From: Chlamydiota bacterium | Lineage (GTDB): Bacteria > Chlamydiota > Chlamydiia > Chlamydiales > Rhabdochlamydiaceae | Assembly: GCA_011065235.1 (NCBI GenBank) | Contig: JAAKFB010000082.1 | Location: 1-7,492, forward strand | DNA: 7,492 nucleotides | Reading direction: 5' to 3' | Part shown: positions 5,544-7,492 of the stretch, one piece after another | How positions within the stretch are numbered: position 1 is the stretch's first letter | How the letters are laid out: each line of letters starts with the position of its first letter | Made by a program: the position numbers and the translations under genes | Notes under the pieces: generated by a model | What the model was told of the DNA's origin: nothing | Databases searched by the model: none | What the model saw: only the letters and a program-made list of their open reading frames with translations

Positions 5544-6471
5544 TGTAAAGCGGCTTTACAAATGTGCAGTCATTCCTTGCATTGGCCTAGGAGATGGGCT
5601 CATTGCGTCCGTTCTTTCGCATAATCTCGCTGGGGCGGGTCATCAGGTAGATACCTATCATCCTCTAATGGGACATTTGGAAGCATTCTTTCCAAAGCTT
5701 TCCTTCTTGCCTCGTCCTAAAGAAGCAGATTTTTTAAAGTCCTATGACCACGTTTTTTTCATTTATGAAAAACTCCCATGGATGCAGGCACTGCTAGACC
5801 AATATCCTGAGAAAACAACAATTCTTAACCCCATTGCCACTCCGAATCGAGACTATCTCTATTGGGAGCAAGGGCGTTTTGATGGGAACCTCCCGTTTGT
5901 TGATAATTTGGTGACCTTTTGTCGAGAGCGTTTGGGCATTGAAAATGCAGACAAAGATAATGGGATTCAGATTCCTCCTTCTGTGGAGAGAAAGAAATAT
6001 CCACAAAGGGTGGTTTTACACCCCACAAGCTCGCGTGCTGGGAAAAACTGGAGCAAGGACAAATTTATTCGCTTGGCTCATAAGCTCAAAAAATCAGGTT
6101 TTGAGCCCATATTCATTTTAACAGATAAAGAAAAACAGGACTGGCCTGAAATTGAGGCTCCCCAGTTTGAAAATTTGGCCGAGGTCGCGAAATTTGTCGC
6201 CGAATCGGGGTGGATGATTGGAAATGATTCGGGAATTGGTCATCTGGCATCATGTATGGGAATACCAACACTCACCATCTGTCGTTCTTCATTATCTGCC
6301 AATTTTTGGCGTCCCGCATGGGAAAAAGGAACAGTCGTCATTCCCCCGAGCTGGATCCCCAATCTGAAAGGGATGCGCTGGAGAGATAAAAAATGGCAAC
6401 ATTTTGTGCCGGTCACATCGGTATATCGAAAATTTTCACAGCTTTGCGAGCTTAGCGTACTTGGCAACTAA
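5503..6471 (+). CDS. Glycosyltransferase family 9 protein (heptosyltransferase-like)
   Basis: This 322-residue GT-B enzyme belongs to the ADP-heptose:LPS heptosyltransferase family (GT9), which transfers heptose or other sugars to lipopolysaccharide core on the cytoplasmic side of the inner membrane. The N-terminal domain opens with AVIPCIGLGDGLIASVLSHNL (near 22-42), the usual glycine/aspartate turn and helix. The C-terminal nucleotide-sugar domain shows VVLHPTSSRAGKNWSKDKF (170-188) and the family signature GNDSGIGHLASCMGIPTL (240-257). No signal peptide is present, unlike the three GTs before it. The ATG at 5503 is the only usable start seen, so the gene begins 41 bases inside copy 3, with a weak ribosome site. 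Chlamydiaceae LPS is known to lack heptose, so the true sugar may not be heptose. The last 36 bases overlap the helicase gene on the other strand. Confidence 0.85.
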   Translation: MKSENLDHFWQSPNVKRLYKCAVIPCIGLGDGLIASVLSHNLAGAGHQVDTYHPLMGHLEAFFPKLSFLPRPKEADFLKSYDHVFFIYEKLPWMQALLDQYPEKTTILNPIATPNRDYLYWEQGRFDGNLPFVDNLVTFCRERLGIENADKDNGIQIPPSVERKKYPQRVVLHPTSSRAGKNWSKDKFIRLAHKLKKSGFEPIFILTDKEKQDWPEIEAPQFENLAEVAKFVAESGWMIGNDSGIGHLASCMGIPTLTICRSSLSANFWRPAWEKGTVVIPPSWIPNLKGMRWRDKKWQHFVPVTSVYRKFSQLCELSVLGN

Positions 6472-7492
6472 GCTCCGAGTGTCATTGCCTTCAGCAAATA
6501 GAACATCATAGGTGAGCCCCAAAGAAGTCTGGTAGGCCTTTTGCACGATTCCTTTGCCAAAATCTTTGTGGTAGACAGAATCACCGGGTTGAAAAGCTGT
6601 AGAAGCCTCTTCAAATTCGTAGGGAGAGAACATTTCTTTATGGTGCTTCTTGAGATATTCTTCTGGGATTTCCGACAAGAAACGGGATGGACGCATGGGG
6701 CGCAGTGTCCCCCACAAGTACCGGGTGCGCGCTGCTGTCAAATAGAGATAATCGCGTGCGCGCGTCATCCCCACGTAGCAAAGACGCCGCTCTTCTTCGA
6801 GGGATTCAAAATCGCCTAGAGAGTTTGCATGGGGAAATAGCTCTTCTTCCATTCCCACTAAAAATGTCACATCGAACTCCAGCCCTTTTCCATTGTGAAG
6901 CGTCATCAAGCGGAGACAATCTGCCTCATGTGTTTGATCAGGACTCCCTTTGAGGAGAAGCTCTTCAAGAAAACCAAAGAGAGTTCCCTCTTCATTTTCC
7001 TCTTGCCACTCAACGGCCTTAGAAATGAGTTCTTCAAGATTTTGCTCCCGGTCTTGCATAGTTTCGGGATCTTCCTTGAGCAAGTCTCGATATCCTGTCC
7101 GTTCAATCGTCTCCTCGATCATCTCGTGAATGGGAGCTGAATTGTGAATGAGATGGCGGACAGCTTGAATCGCTCCCACATATTGCTTCAATCCATGCAG
7201 TTGGCGTTGAGAAAGTTTAATCGGAATTGTTCCAGCGAGGATTTCAGCGCACGTATGGATTAGGTCCTCATGTGTCGCTTGACGAATTTTTGCTTGAGTT
7301 GCTGGTCCAATTCCCCGTTTAGGGAGATTGATCGTCCGCGAAAATGCAAGAAAATCTGCTCCCTCACTGGCAATCCTTAGGAAAGCGAGCATATCTTTAA
7401 TCTCGCGGCGCATATAAAAAGAGACCCCACCCACAATGATGTAGGGGATATTTTCTTTGAGTAGAGCATCCTCAAAGGCGCGAGACTGAAAG
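6436..7492 (-). CDS. uvrD: UvrD/PcrA-type superfamily 1 DNA helicase, C-terminal part
   Basis: This is the C-terminal 351 residues of a 3'-5' DNA helicase used in nucleotide excision repair, mismatch repair and clearing of stalled polymerases. The gene enters from the right edge: the frame is open to 7491 and reads FQSRAFEDALLKENIPY before the GTG at 7434, so that GTG is not a start. Visible helicase parts are motif IV and its surroundings (QSRAFEDALL..GGVSFYMRREIKDMLAFLR), motif V (LMTLHNGKGLEFDVTFLVG, where many relatives have SAK instead of NGK) and motif VI (EEERRLCYVGMTRARDYLYLT). A Tudor-like C-terminal domain (FQPGDSVYHKDFGKGIV, ending LVAKYAKLAKL) is typical of UvrD/PcrA and binds RNA polymerase in relatives. 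The ATPase Walker motifs lie outside the window. The stop at 6436 is inside the 3' end of the GT9 gene. Confidence 0.95.
   Translation of the reverse strand, partial: FQSRAFEDALLKENIPYIIVGGVSFYMRREIKDMLAFLRIASEGADFLAFSRTINLPKRGIGPATQAKIRQATHEDLIHTCAEILAGTIPIKLSQRQLHGLKQYVGAIQAVRHLIHNSAPIHEMIEETIERTGYRDLLKEDPETMQDREQNLEELISKAVEWQEENEEGTLFGFLEELLLKGSPDQTHEADCLRLMTLHNGKGLEFDVTFLVGMEEELFPHANSLGDFESLEEERRLCYVGMTRARDYLYLTAARTRYLWGTLRPMRPSRFLSEIPEEYLKKHHKEMFSPYEFEEASTAFQPGDSVYHKDFGKGIVQKAYQTSLGLTYDVLFAEGNDTRSLVAKYAKLAKL
6448..6475. terminator. Hairpin at the GT9/uvrD convergent ends
   Basis: GAGCTTAG (6448-6455) and CTAAGCTC (6468-6475) are perfect complements with a 12-base loop. The structure overlaps both gene ends, so it could serve transcripts from either side. 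Neither side shows a strong T run, which makes intrinsic termination doubtful. Confidence 0.35.

Noticed and set aside
5544..5560. Perfect 17-base palindrome (TGTAAAGC, G, GCTTTACA) just after the copy 3 stop as a terminator
   Set aside because: The hairpin is short, has no T run, and lies inside the GT9 coding sequence whose start is upstream.
6541..7140. Open frames on the plus strand opposite the helicase gene
   Set aside because: The minus strand encodes clear UvrD motifs IV to VI here; the plus-strand frames show no family features.
7434..7492. GTG at 7434 as the helicase start codon
   Set aside because: Codons upstream to the window edge encode conserved UvrD residues (QSRAFEDALL), so the gene continues beyond the window.
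1..7492. CRISPR array, tRNA, rRNA or phage genes
   Set aside because: No regularly spaced direct repeats, cloverleaf-like segments, rRNA stretches or phage protein motifs were seen on either strand.

Overview
The window most likely comes from a chlamydia-related bacterium (order Chlamydiales, environmental or 'Parachlamydia-like' lineages). It is moderately AT-rich and gene-dense. The two recognisable housekeeping genes are rpoN (sigma-54) and a uvrD/pcrA-type helicase. As I recall, these are neighbours in Chlamydia genomes (the CT608/CT609 pair). No rRNA, tRNA, CRISPR array or transposase gene is visible, and no stretch over 300 bases lacks a gene.

Layout, left to right. (1) The 3' end of an unrecognised membrane protein gene (+). 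(2) An unrecognised 339-residue helical, charged protein with a proline-rich N-terminus (+), whose 3' end overlaps that of rpoN by 86 bases tail to tail. (3) rpoN (-). (4) An 83-base divergent control region with a good sigma-70-type promoter to the right, a weaker one to the left, and a nested inverted repeat that abuts the next start codon. (5) A tightly packed four-gene (+) operon: three tandem paralogues resembling the N-terminal glycosyltransferase domain of animal and giant-virus collagen galactosyltransferases (COLGALT/CERCAM type), then a family-9 glycosyltransferase (ADP-heptose:LPS heptosyltransferase-like). (6) The C-terminal part of a UvrD/PcrA helicase (-), which runs off the right edge and overlaps the GT9 gene tail to tail by 36 bases.

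The glycosyltransferase block looks like an accessory cassette inserted between rpoN and uvrD. Each of the three COLGALT-like proteins begins with a signal peptide or lipoprotein-like segment, so they appear to be exported, which is odd for enzymes expected to use nucleotide sugars. The first copy has lost the second acidic residue of its DxD motif; the other two keep it.

The least expected structure is a pair of long imperfect palindromes of almost equal size (about 165 bases), one near the 5' end of each of paralogues 2 and 3 and none in paralogue 1. The second lies in frame inside the coding sequence, between the signal peptide and the catalytic domain. This resembles in principle the protein-coding palindromic elements known from Rickettsia. 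The first spans the junction of paralogues 1 and 2 and may be an in-frame insertion, or an mRNA hairpin that hides the ribosome binding site of a downstream TTG start.
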